Shown in pieces: positions 35,662 to 43,934 of a stretch of 64,000 nt of DNA. The DNA is from an uncultured Paracoccaceae bacterium (GTDB taxonomy: Bacteria > Pseudomonadota > Alphaproteobacteria > Rhodobacterales > Rhodobacteraceae), in NCBI GenBank assembly GCA_947503775.1, contig CANNFE010000002.1:124001-188000 (forward strand), read 5' to 3'. The notes below the pieces were generated by a model, which worked only from the letters and a program-made list of their open reading frames with translations, did no database searches and had not been told where the DNA came from. The position numbers and the translations under genes were made by a program. Positions within the stretch are counted from its first letter, which is position 1. Each line of letters opens with the position of its first letter.

Positions 35662-36860
35662 TGGTAGGCCTCCAAAGGAAGCGTGTCGCGTTCGATCAGG
35701 TCGCTTTCGGTTGCCTTTGTGCGGGACCAGAGGAGCGGGGCAGCAAGAGACGCGATAGAGAGTGCCTTGGACAGGTTCCGGTTTCGGGTTGCCGCGCGGC
35801 CATGCCAGATTGCCCCGCGACGAAGCGCATTCAGGATGTCCTTGCCCGCTTGATCTTGGCGCGACAAGTCAGTCAGCTTTCGGCGTATTTCAGGCGTAAG
35901 AGCATCGTCGATGCCGTGCTTGCCGGACATCGCGCGCCGGACGATGTTTGCATCGACAGATGTCAGCGATCGGTCCGGATCAAGGGCACCAGCAGCTGTA
36001 AAATCTTCCAGCGCCATGTCCCAATCGGTTCGCCGGGCATAGACTGTGCCGCGTTGCAGGAGTGCGGCCCGCTGCACCATGATAGGGTCAGAGCCATCAT
36101 AGAGCGCTTCGTAAAGGCTGAGCGGGAGGGTGCCTCGAACGTCGCGGAAGATTTTGAGGTCGTGGCTTTTCCAGACGCTGTCGGATTGATCGGCGGCGTG
36201 CTGCGCTGAGGAGGGACCTCGAGCGCCGTCATGCTTGCGCTGGAGGAAGACGACTTCGTCCACGATCCGAACGCGGTTTCGGGCAGCAAGGCGGACGAAC
36301 ATCTCGTAATCGATGGATCTCAAGAGATCCTCTCGGAAGGGGCCTGCATCCTGAAGGGCTTGCCGGCGAACCAGCGAGGCGTTCTGAAAGAAGAAGATAT
36401 CCTCGAGAATGTGCCGCAGCGGGCTGCCGGACGACAGGTCAGGCCAGTAGCCTGTATCGTAGGTCGTGCGGTGCCCGTTCGCATCGTCGCGAAACCTCAG
36501 GTGCCGGCCGGCGACAAGGGACACATCGGGGCTGTCGAAGCCCTGCATGAGGATCTGCGTGGCGTCCGGCAAGGCAACGTCGTCATCATCGCAGATCCAG
36601 ATATACTCGCCCCTAGCCTCGGAGAGAGCGGCGTTCAGGGCTTTGGCCTTACCCCCATTTTCCGAACGGAACGCGCGGACCAAGCCGTGATAGCGCGTCT
36701 TAAGATCGGCAACATGATGGGGCGTGTCATCGGTCGAGCCGTCGTCCCAGATCACGATATCGCTGACCGGACGGGTCTGTGACGCGATGGCTGTGACCGC
36801 CTCCGCCAGATATGCGCCACGGTTGAACGTGGGGACTATCGCGCAGATCTCACCAGCCAC
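35655..36860 (-). CDS. GT2 family glycosyltransferase with C-terminal extension
   Basis: A 401-residue protein. The GT-A domain is clear: CAIVPTFNRGAYLAEAVTAI, IVIWDDGSTDDTPHHV, the metal site WICDDDDVALPD and the acceptor-side region around EDIFFFQNASLVRR. About 150 extra C-terminal residues are helical with no obvious domain. GTG 36,860 is preferred because AGGA lies 8 bases upstream; the in-frame TTG at 36,866 has only 2 bases of spacing. It opens the operon ending at 33,461 and is divergent from the ExoF-like export gene with a 75-base gap. Confidence 0.8.
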   Translation of the reverse strand: MAGEICAIVPTFNRGAYLAEAVTAIASQTRPVSDIVIWDDGSTDDTPHHVADLKTRYHGLVRAFRSENGGKAKALNAALSEARGEYIWICDDDDVALPDATQILMQGFDSPDVSLVAGRHLRFRDDANGHRTTYDTGYWPDLSSGSPLRHILEDIFFFQNASLVRRQALQDAGPFREDLLRSIDYEMFVRLAARNRVRIVDEVVFLQRKHDGARGPSSAQHAADQSDSVWKSHDLKIFRDVRGTLPLSLYEALYDGSDPIMVQRAALLQRGTVYARRTDWDMALEDFTAAGALDPDRSLTSVDANIVRRAMSGKHGIDDALTPEIRRKLTDLSRQDQAGKDILNALRRGAIWHGRAATRNRNLSKALSIASLAAPLLWSRTKATESDLIERDTLPLEAYQW

Positions 36861-36935
36861 ATTCAAATTCCTACTGCGTCAAACAATTAATCAAACTATG
36901 ACTCCAAGTAGACAACGTGTGTTCGGTCTTGTCCA

Positions 36936-38195
36936 GTGAGGTCACCTTTGCAGTCTTTTTTCAGCTTCGTCTCGTCATGGCTCGTGGGCCGTTCGTTGTG
37001 GCTTGTCGCTTTCTGCCTTGGTGTGAGCGCCGCTAGTGCGGAGCCCTATCGCGTTGATGTTGGCGATCGGTTGGCGGTTCGGGTCGTCATCTGGGAGGAT
37101 ACGACAAGACGATATGAAACCTGGGATGCCGTCAGCGGCGAATACCTTGTCCAGTCCGGCGGCTATCTGATGCTGCCCGTCGCGGGACGGGTCGATGTGG
37201 CGGGTCAGACGACGGCGGAGCTGTCCGAGACGATTGGGAGCCTTCTGCAGACGGTCGTCAGTTTTGTGCAGCCACCCTCGACGGCGGTGGAAGTCGTGCA
37301 GCACAGGTCGTTTTACGTGGTGGGCGATGTGCAGCAGCCGGGCGCCTATCCGGCACAGCCGGGTTTGACCGTGTCGCAGGCGATTGCGCTCGCCGGCGGC
37401 GAGGCGGTTCGGAACCTCGATGAGCTTGGGGCCATCCGGGATGCAGGAGCGATGCGGGATTTGCAAACATCCATTGCGCGGGCGGACTATCGCATCGCGC
37501 GCCTGCGCGCTGAAATCGAAGGGACGGACGAGCCGGGCTTTCCTGACGAGACAGAGCATCCGGACGGGATCGACGCATTGGCGCAGATCCGCGCCGAGGA
37601 AGAGGCTGTTTTTGCCTCCCGAAAGACGGCGATCGATCTGGAAACCGAAGCACTGGAAGAGCTGAAGGCGCTGTTGACGTCCGAGATCGAGGGGCTTGAG
37701 GCGACGATGGACCGGGTCAATCAGCAGATCGGCTCTGCCCAGGAGAACCTCGAGAATATGGAAAGCCTTGCGGATCGCGGGCTGGCCCGGCAGCCGCAGA
37801 TCGTGGACGCCCGGCGGCGGCTCTTTGATCTGGAAAATCAGCTTCAGGCACAAAGCAACGCGCTTTACCGGGCGCAGCAAAGCATCAAGGAAGCGGACAG
37901 GGATGCCGTCGCGTTGCGGACCCGCCGATCAACCGAAGCCGCAACAGAGCTGCAACGGGTGACGGCAGATCGTGAAGCGCTGATGATCCGCCGGGCCACG
38001 CTGAGAGAGGTGGCGGCGCAGACCGGCAGCTTTGTTGGAACCGCGGATGAAGACGACATCGTGATACGCCTCACGCTCTCTCGGGAAGTGGATGGCACGC
38101 TGTCGGAGATCGATGCCGATCCGGGAGGAGCCATCCTGCCCGGTGATATCCTGCGATACGAGCGGCGCCTTAGAGAGTCCGAAGACGGGCTTTGA
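36936..38195 (+). CDS. exoF: ExoF-like polysaccharide export protein
   Basis: A 419-residue periplasmic protein with a Sec signal peptide (cleavage predicted after ASA near residue 35, AASA/EPYR). It has the Poly_export domain (YRVDVGDRLAVRVVIWEDTTR through LMLPVAGRVDVAGQT), an SLBB-like segment FYVVGDVQQPGAYPAQPGLT, and a long coiled coil from about 165 to 345. That plan is ExoF of succinoglycan systems. The cysteine in the leader lies in FCLGVS, not a lipobox, so it is not a Wza-type lipoprotein. Start GTG 36,936 or TTG 36,948; the latter has GAGG 6 bases upstream. It is transcribed alone. Confidence 0.85.
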   Translation: MRSPLQSFFSFVSSWLVGRSLWLVAFCLGVSAASAEPYRVDVGDRLAVRVVIWEDTTRRYETWDAVSGEYLVQSGGYLMLPVAGRVDVAGQTTAELSETIGSLLQTVVSFVQPPSTAVEVVQHRSFYVVGDVQQPGAYPAQPGLTVSQAIALAGGEAVRNLDELGAIRDAGAMRDLQTSIARADYRIARLRAEIEGTDEPGFPDETEHPDGIDALAQIRAEEEAVFASRKTAIDLETEALEELKALLTSEIEGLEATMDRVNQQIGSAQENLENMESLADRGLARQPQIVDARRRLFDLENQLQAQSNALYRAQQSIKEADRDAVALRTRRSTEAATELQRVTADREALMIRRATLREVAAQTGSFVGTADEDDIVIRLTLSREVDGTLSEIDADPGGAILPGDILRYERRLRESEDGL

Positions 38196-38199
38196 TCGA

Positions 38200-39549
38200 C
38201 TAGAGTTTGCGGGCCGTTTGCGACGAGACGGGACCGGCATCAATTGTTTCGAGGTAAGTTACGAGGTCGCGATTACTCAGCCGCTCTCTGGCGATCTGTG
38301 CGGCGTGGCCCGCCTTTTTCCGGCGAAGCTGCGGATCGTCCAGAAGGTCGATCAGGATGGCGACGAAGTCCCCATCTGTTTCGGCATGGCAGACGATATC
38401 GTCGAGATGACCACCATAGGCATCAAGCGTTTTACTGTGGCAAACAACGCAACATCCCAGCTCTAGATAGGTCGCGAGCTTTATGCTGATGCCGCTCATA
38501 ACGCGCGTGGGGGCAAAGCCGATCGTGTCAGGACCGGCCAATTCCGAAAGGTTTTCGAGCCTTGTCCTTAGAATGACACCGGCGGGAGGGGTGGGAACCG
38601 TTTCGGCGATCTCGCCAACAATCCAAAGCTCCGCCTCGGGGCGGGCCTCGTGAACCTTGGGCCAGATGTCGTTCAGGATCGCGTCCAGGGCATCGTAATT
38701 GCCACCATGCTTTACGCCGATGAAGACGATCCTCGTTTTAGCGGGCGCTGTTATTTCGGGGGTCGTCGCAGAGATTTCCGGGGGGAGCCAGATATGACGA
38801 CAGTCCGGTAGTTTTTCCTTCAGCGCCGCAGCCTCGGTCGAAGACGCGTGGATACAAAAGTCGACATCCGCAAGGCGCGCTGTCTCATCCGCGAAGGAGA
38901 GCGCCGCGTGATCGGGGGGGAGACCGGCATCGGTGAATGCCTTGCTTCTGAGCGAGAAGAGATCGTGCAGAAGAACCGCCCTTGCATCCGCATTGCAGTC
39001 TTTGACCAAAGGGCCAAGAGAGCTGTACTCGCCGACAACCAATGTCGAAGGTATAGCGTTGACGGCGCAGGCGGTCTCGGCGGCCTCACCAGCCTCGGGA
39101 GGCCATCCGAGCGTACTTGGGATCGAGGGACGTTCGGCTTCGCGCTTGCCCCTCAGGAGCCATACGATCTGACGCGCGATACGATTCGCGGCCCGGATCC
39201 AGACGGAGAGATCTTGCGCGATGTATAGGGTTCCAATGCGCCAGGTGCGGGGCCACGTGATGCTTCGGCTGTTTGTCCGAAAGATCCTGTCCGGGCGGGA
39301 GATGGGGCGGCTGCCGAAGCTGGACCGGGGGGTTGCGACGATCCGGACGACGAAGCCGGCCTGCTCGAGCGCCTTGAGGCAGTTCAGCAGATAGACGGCG
39401 CTGCCCGACAAGGCATCATCAAGCCGCCGCTGCACGATAACAGTGGCGATTTTTTGAGCCTTGTCCGGATCCGGTGACATTTCTTCTTGGCTGCCTCGTT
39501 CACTTGGACATCCAAGTTTCGGGGCCTGCACATCTATACTTTTTAACAT
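38200..39549 (-). CDS. Glycosyltransferase, GT4-like (divergent)
   Basis: A protein of up to 449 residues. Evidence for a GT-B fold is IATVIVQRRLDDALSGSAVYL at the N-terminal domain and, in the second half, RIVFIGVKHGGNYDALDAIL, ELWIVGEI and GFAPTRVMSGISIKLATYLELG, the usual glycine-rich donor region. The first 30 residues look unstructured, and ATG 39,480 is an alternative start. It converges with the ExoF gene, with only 4 bases between the stops. Donor and acceptor are unknown. Confidence 0.7.
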   Translation of the reverse strand: MLKSIDVQAPKLGCPSERGSQEEMSPDPDKAQKIATVIVQRRLDDALSGSAVYLLNCLKALEQAGFVVRIVATPRSSFGSRPISRPDRIFRTNSRSITWPRTWRIGTLYIAQDLSVWIRAANRIARQIVWLLRGKREAERPSIPSTLGWPPEAGEAAETACAVNAIPSTLVVGEYSSLGPLVKDCNADARAVLLHDLFSLRSKAFTDAGLPPDHAALSFADETARLADVDFCIHASSTEAAALKEKLPDCRHIWLPPEISATTPEITAPAKTRIVFIGVKHGGNYDALDAILNDIWPKVHEARPEAELWIVGEIAETVPTPPAGVILRTRLENLSELAGPDTIGFAPTRVMSGISIKLATYLELGCCVVCHSKTLDAYGGHLDDIVCHAETDGDFVAILIDLLDDPQLRRKKAGHAAQIARERLSNRDLVTYLETIDAGPVSSQTARKL

Positions 39550-39583
39550 AACCTTGCAGCGCCGAAGGCGCTTTCGATCCCCT

Positions 39584-40528
39584 TTAAACTACTTTTCGTC
39601 GCTTCAGCCTTTTTGCAAGACCTTCCATGATCTGGCGGCTCACCTTGAGCGCGGTGCGAGGCCGCGATGCGAGGATCGACGCGATCCGGCGCAGGTCCCT
39701 GTCCTTGAGTGCGGAGATGACCTGTTCGGACCGCATCATGTCCGTCAGCGCCGTTCTGCGTTTGGCAAAGAGCGCTTCGGTGCGCTCTGAAAGATCTTTG
39801 CCATGTCTTCGAAGAAACTGCGCGTCCGCATCGACGAGCGCCTGAATATGGTCGGGCTTCGCGCGGTGCGACACCGACCCGGGCCGGACGCAATACAGGT
39901 AATCGGGCTCCATCGAGACGACGACTTTTGCCCCGCGCGCCAAAGCCTCGAAGATGAGGTGACAGTCCTCACCATTCCGAAGGGTCTCGTCGTAGCGCAG
40001 GGCTATGCGGTCAAGGAAGCTCTTTCGTAGAAGAGGTTTGAGGTATCCTAGACTGGGCGCATCATGGCGGACCATATTGCGCGCGACATAATCCTCCAGA
40101 GTGAGTTCAGCGCTGCCCGGAAGATCTTTCTCGGTGAGAAACGCTGCCCCTTGGGTCTTTTTCCCGTCCGGCGTGACTGCCTTGAAATTGCCTAGGACGA
40201 TGTCGGCATCCGTCTCTTTCGCAAGATCGATCATGGCGACCAGTCGGTCCGGCTGCATCGTGTCGTCCGCATCGAGGACAGCAATCCATTCGCCGGTGGC
40301 AAGCCCCAGAGCGCGGTTACGCGCAGCGGCAGGGCCACTGTTCTTCGGCATCCGTTCGAACCGTAAGGTATCGAACGCTTTGGCCTGAGCGGCGGTTTGG
40401 TCGGTGGAGGCATCATCGACAAGGATGACCTCGGGCCGGATACCGGTTTGCGCAAGAGCACTCCGAACGGAGCGGAAGAGCGTTTCCTCGGCGTTGTAAG
40501 CGGCAATGACAATAGTTGCGTCAATCAT
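39584..40528 (-). CDS. GT2 glycosyltransferase, ExoO-like (copy A)
   Basis: A 314-residue GT-A enzyme without membrane helices. Motifs: TIVIAAYNAEETLFRSVRSA, VILVDDASTDQTAAQ, the metal site AVLDADDTMQPDR, then GYLKPLLRKSFLDRIALRYD and NGEDCHLIFEAL with the catalytic-type aspartate. It is similar throughout to the gene at 40,597, which lies head to head with it across 68 bases. ExoO-type enzymes add glucose late in succinoglycan assembly; that assignment is by resemblance only. Confidence 0.82.
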   Translation of the reverse strand: MIDATIVIAAYNAEETLFRSVRSALAQTGIRPEVILVDDASTDQTAAQAKAFDTLRFERMPKNSGPAAARNRALGLATGEWIAVLDADDTMQPDRLVAMIDLAKETDADIVLGNFKAVTPDGKKTQGAAFLTEKDLPGSAELTLEDYVARNMVRHDAPSLGYLKPLLRKSFLDRIALRYDETLRNGEDCHLIFEALARGAKVVVSMEPDYLYCVRPGSVSHRAKPDHIQALVDADAQFLRRHGKDLSERTEALFAKRRTALTDMMRSEQVISALKDRDLRRIASILASRPRTALKVSRQIMEGLAKRLKRRKVV

Positions 40529-40596
40529 CTGGTCGATTATGCTTGGATCAATGTTTTTTGCAGTATTCCGGTTTTTTCGATGAAAAGATATTCATT

Positions 40597-41595
40597 TTGA
40601 CAGGCGCGTCGCCAGACGGGGGTGCTGCGCACCCGGATATCACAGTCATTATCCCGGCCTGGAACGCCGAATCCACAATCTTGCGAGCGGTCCAAAGCGC
40701 CTTGGATCAAGCCGATGTCTTGGTCGAGGTCATCGTGGTGGATGATGCGTCAACCGACGAGACTGCGACGGTCGTGGACCATCTTGCAAAGTCGGATCCG
40801 CGGGTAACGTTGCTTTGCCAGCCCGAGAACAAAGGGCCTGCTGCGGCTCGCAATCGCGCGTTGGAGGCAGCCAAAGCGCCCTATGTAACGCCCTTGGATT
40901 CTGATGATTTCATGGACGAGGGCCGACTGGCACGGCTTTTCGATCTTGCGCATAGCGGGCCTTGGGATGTCGTGGCAGACGATCTTTACAAGGTAGAGGC
41001 CGGGTCTCCTGATGCGTCCCGGGATCGGCTTTGGTCGACGGAAGGGATCGGGATTCAGCCCGTGGATCTGCCATTTTTCGTCCGGGGGAACCTATCCGCG
41101 CTTCATGGCAATCGAGGAGAGTTGGGGTTTCTGAAGCCGTTGATCTCGAAGACGTTCCTGGATCGCCATGGCATCCGGTACGATGAGGAGATGCGGCTTG
41201 GAGAAGACTATCTGCTCTATGCAACCGCCTTGGTTCGGGGCGCTCGGTTCTGCCTTACGGATCCTGCGGGGTATGTGGCTGTGGTGAGGCCGGACTCGTT
41301 GAGCGGTAATCACCGGGCAAGGGATCTGGGGGCGCTTGTTCAGGCTGACAGGCAGTTGCTTGGGATCGTGGACGATGATCCGGCTGCGCGCGCCTTGATC
41401 GAGCGACACAAGCTCGAGACATGGAAGCGGTGGGCGTGGATGCGGTTGATCGAGGCTGTGCGGACCCGCGACGGTCGAGAAGCCGTTGCCGCCTTTCGAG
41501 GTCCGCCGAGAGTTGGGCTTTCGCTGGTCGGTCGATTGATGGAACAGGCTTATCTTCGAACGGCGCGTCGACTGACGAAAAGGGTTTCGCGATGA
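40597..41595 (+). CDS. GT2 glycosyltransferase, ExoO-like (copy B)
   Basis: A 332-residue GT-A enzyme: TVIIPAWNAESTILRAVQSAL, VIVVDDASTDETATVV, metal site TPLDSDDFMDEGR, GFLKPLISKTFLDRHGIRYD and LGEDYLLYATALV. The TTG at 40,597 is chosen because the upstream 70 bases are AT-rich and non-coding in style; the frame stays open to a TTG at 40,516, which would enter the opposing gene. It is followed by a Gfo/Idh gene in ATGA overlap. Copy A is its paralogue on the other strand. Confidence 0.78.
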   Translation: MTGASPDGGAAHPDITVIIPAWNAESTILRAVQSALDQADVLVEVIVVDDASTDETATVVDHLAKSDPRVTLLCQPENKGPAAARNRALEAAKAPYVTPLDSDDFMDEGRLARLFDLAHSGPWDVVADDLYKVEAGSPDASRDRLWSTEGIGIQPVDLPFFVRGNLSALHGNRGELGFLKPLISKTFLDRHGIRYDEEMRLGEDYLLYATALVRGARFCLTDPAGYVAVVRPDSLSGNHRARDLGALVQADRQLLGIVDDDPAARALIERHKLETWKRWAWMRLIEAVRTRDGREAVAAFRGPPRVGLSLVGRLMEQAYLRTARRLTKRVSR

Positions 41596-42665
41596 CCGAG
41601 CAAATCAGGTGGGGCATCATTGGTGCCGGCAATATCGCGACTCAGTTCGCGTCGGACCTTGTTCATAGTGAAACTGGCGTTCTGGGGGCGGTTGCTTCTC
41701 GGTCCGGTGACCGTGCGCAGCAGCTTGCCGATGGACATGACGGGTGCCGCGTTTTCACCGACTACGAAGAGCTGTGCCGCGCTGAGGATATCGACGCCGT
41801 CTATGTCGCGACACCGCCCGGTCTGCATCGGACCCATGCCGTGATGGCCCTGGCAGCGGGAAAACCTGTTCTTTGCGAAAAGCCGTTTGCCGGGACCCTT
41901 GAAGATGCTCTTGCCATCGAAAGCGCCGCTCGAGCCAATGGCACGTTCTGCATGGAGGCGATGTGGACGCAGTTTCTTCCGGGCCTTCGCGATGCTGTTG
42001 CAAGGGTGGAAAGCGGCGAGCTGGGCGCGTTGGTCCATCTTCACGTCACGCTTGGCTTTCCACGGGGTGAGCGGGCGGGCGATGCGATCACCGATCCACA
42101 TCTGGGAGGCGGAGCGCTGACAGATCTGGGGTGCTACTGCATTTCGATGGCGGAAACGTTCATGGGTCAGGCGGCTTTGGGGTCGAGTCACGCAACCAGA
42201 TCGTCGAGCGGGTCCGTCCGGTCTGTGTCGGCCCACCTCAATCACGCGGTCGGTACGTCGTCTTTTGTGGCCAGCCATGAGGCGGAGTTTCGCAATACGT
42301 TGGAGCTTTCTGGAACAAGAGGGCGGTTGACGATCGGTGCTCCGTTCATTGGTGCCGACCGCATCCGCTGGAAATCTGTGAAGCTGCGGTCGGAACCGGT
42401 CAATCCGGCTCCTGCGGGTCTGAAAGCGAAGCTGCGGGATTCCGCGATCGGGCCGCTTCTGAAACAGGGGCGTGCGCTTGTCAGTCCAGAGGATGGTCGA
42501 CAGGCGCGCTATTCCTATCCGGGAACCGGACTTCAGTTTCAGGCCGATGAGGTTGCCCGATGCATCCGGGACGGGATGACCGAAAGCCGTGTCAGACCGC
42601 TTAGCTCGACGCTGTCCGTGATGAGGCTGATCGATGAGATCGGTAAAACCGATCCTGATGAATAA
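41592..42665 (+). CDS. Gfo/Idh/MocA family oxidoreductase (second copy)
   Basis: A 357-residue NAD(P)-dependent oxidoreductase. The Rossmann loop is GIIGAGNIATQFASDL near residue 9, AVYVATPPGLHR follows, and AAGKPVLCEKPFAGTLEDAL holds the EKP motif. The C-terminal domain has GGGALTDLGCYCISMAETFMG, a family signature. The start ATG 41,592 overlaps the ExoO-like gene's stop. It differs well from the copy at 32,367, so the two probably act on different sugars. A 178-base regulatory gap separates it from exoY. Confidence 0.84.
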   Translation: MTEQIRWGIIGAGNIATQFASDLVHSETGVLGAVASRSGDRAQQLADGHDGCRVFTDYEELCRAEDIDAVYVATPPGLHRTHAVMALAAGKPVLCEKPFAGTLEDALAIESAARANGTFCMEAMWTQFLPGLRDAVARVESGELGALVHLHVTLGFPRGERAGDAITDPHLGGGALTDLGCYCISMAETFMGQAALGSSHATRSSSGSVRSVSAHLNHAVGTSSFVASHEAEFRNTLELSGTRGRLTIGAPFIGADRIRWKSVKLRSEPVNPAPAGLKAKLRDSAIGPLLKQGRALVSPEDGRQARYSYPGTGLQFQADEVARCIRDGMTESRVRPLSSTLSVMRLIDEIGKTDPDE

Positions 42666-42760
42666 GGCCGCATGTGCGGCATAGATGTGGCACATTGTGC
42701 ACAGGTTACGGTAAGAACAGACCGTTTCACGCCGTAACACGGCAGCTTGTTTACAAGAGG

Positions 42761-42776
42761 TTAAGGAAGCATTAAC
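42761..42776 (+). promoter_or_regulatory. CtrA-type binding site upstream of exoY
   Basis: The sequence TTAAGGAAGCATTAAC matches the full alphaproteobacterial CtrA consensus TTAA-N7-TTAAC. It ends 67 bases before the exoY-like start. A -10-like TAGTAT lies 17 bases further on (42,793-42,798), so the site would overlap the -35 region as CtrA-activated promoters do. Function inferred from the match and position. Confidence 0.55.
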
Positions 42777-42782
42777 GCTTAC

Positions 42783-42802
42783 GCTACTTCGGTAGTATTT
42801 TT
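42783..42802 (+). promoter_or_regulatory. UUCG hairpin with T run in exoY upstream region
   Basis: CTAC-TTCG-GTAG forms a 4-base stem (5 with a G-U pair) closed by the very stable UUCG tetraloop, followed by TATTTTT. It lies about 42 bases before the exoY start. It could be a short terminator or leader element, or simply coincide with the -10 region. Confidence 0.3.
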
Positions 42803-42843
42803 GCCGATTTTGAGCGGTTGAATATGTTTTTGGGGGAAGATTG

Positions 42844-43581
42844 ATGTCTTTTTTTGGACACCCGGTGCGTCGGGAAGGACGAAATACGCTTGCTGCTGAG
42901 CGCGATGTCCACAAGCTGATCACATGTCAGCAAACGCGAAAGCCTTTTGGAACACCTCTATCTCAGCTTGGTAAGCGAAGCATGGATCTCTGCTTTGCGT
43001 TGATGATGCTTGTCCTTTTCGCGCCCGTTCTTGTCACGATCAGCCTTTGCCTGCTCGCCAAGGGTCAGCGCAGCCTCTTCTACCAGCACAAGCGCATCGG
43101 AAAGGATGGCAGCGAGTTTGGATGTTTCAAATTCCAGACCATGGTTCCCGATGCGGATCGTGTTCTTGAGGAGTTGATCGAGAGCGACGAGAGCATTCGC
43201 AAGGAATGGGCCGAGACCAGAAAGCTGAAAGCTGATCCTCGGATCGTGCCTGGTATCGGGGCTTTTCTGAGAGCATCGAGCCTTGATGAGCTTCCGCAGC
43301 TGTTCAACATCCTGCGGGGCGACATGAGCCTCGTCGGTCCTCGTCCGGTGACAAAAGATGAGCTGGATGTCTATTACGGTGTCTTCAAGCGTCACTATCT
43401 GTCAGTGAAGCCCGGCCTGACCGGACCCTGGCAGCTTGGCGGTCGGTCCGATACATCTTACGATGAACGCGTGAGGCAGGACACCTGGTATGTCGAGAAC
43501 GCGACTTTGATGACGGATCTGAGCATTTTTGCCAGAACGGTCAGCATGTTTCTGACAGCGCGCCTTAAGGGGTCGTGCTGA
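42844..43581 (+). CDS. exoY: Undecaprenyl-phosphate sugar phosphotransferase (ExoY-like)
   Basis: A 245-residue initiating transferase of the Bac_transf family, the short form with one N-terminal helix (MDLCFALMMLVLFAPVLVTISL). Conserved cytoplasmic motifs are FYQHKRIGKDGSEFGCFKFQTM, DPRIVPGIGAFLRASSLDELPQLFNIL and GDMSLVGPRP, with PGLTGPWQLGGR near the end. It should transfer hexose-1-phosphate from UDP-hexose to undecaprenyl phosphate, the first step in EPS assembly. ATG 42,844 is preceded by GGGGAA with 6 bases of spacing. A CtrA-type site and a hairpin lie upstream. Confidence 0.88.
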   Translation: MSFFGHPVRREGRNTLAAERDVHKLITCQQTRKPFGTPLSQLGKRSMDLCFALMMLVLFAPVLVTISLCLLAKGQRSLFYQHKRIGKDGSEFGCFKFQTMVPDADRVLEELIESDESIRKEWAETRKLKADPRIVPGIGAFLRASSLDELPQLFNILRGDMSLVGPRPVTKDELDVYYGVFKRHYLSVKPGLTGPWQLGGRSDTSYDERVRQDTWYVENATLMTDLSIFARTVSMFLTARLKGSC

Positions 43582-43607
43582 ACCGCCCTGTCTTTTCCTG
43601 ACGCGGA

Positions 43608-43880
43608 CTAGTTCGTGGCGATGGAAGACCGGGCGGTCTTTCTAGCCGTGATGAACCGGAAATAGAGAAGCGTGAACGGGCCATTCAGAACCCAGGCGAG
43701 CATGATGCCAAACAGGATCGATCCTCCCATGGCAACTGATAGCGATACAGAAAGCGTCGTAGCCAGAACCAATGGTATAATCAGGTTCATCAAACGGAGC
43801 CTGTTACCGGCGCCTGCATCTTCCTGCTCGAAGTCTCCCCACTTCTCAGTCATGAGTTTTAGTCTTTCTTTTTTCGCCAA
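43608..43880 (-). CDS. Small two-helix membrane protein
   Basis: A 90-residue protein with a charged N-terminus (KKERLKLMTEKWGDFEQED) and two hydrophobic helices (NLIIPLVLATTLSVSLSVAMG and ILFGIMLAWVLNGPFTLLYF). It begins at TTG 43,880 or ATG 43,853. It lies alone on this strand between exoY and the ExoM-like gene. A frame on the other strand at the same place looks less protein-like. I do not recognise the family. Confidence 0.5.
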   Translation of the reverse strand: MAKKERLKLMTEKWGDFEQEDAGAGNRLRLMNLIIPLVLATTLSVSLSVAMGGSILFGIMLAWVLNGPFTLLYFRFITARKTARSSIATN

Positions 43881-43934
43881 CTGTGCAACTTCAACCCATT
43901 ATGCTTACAATTTCGGCGATAAAAGGCCGAGATC

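Noticed and set aside
36936-37040. Lipoprotein signal in the ExoF-like protein
   Set aside because: The leader cysteine is in FCLGVS and no [LVI]-[ASTVI]-[GAS]-C lipobox is present; a normal Sec cleavage after ASA fits better.
42723-42736. parS-like sequence GTTTCACGCCGTAA
   Set aside because: The second half-site does not match GTGAAAC and the palindrome is broken.
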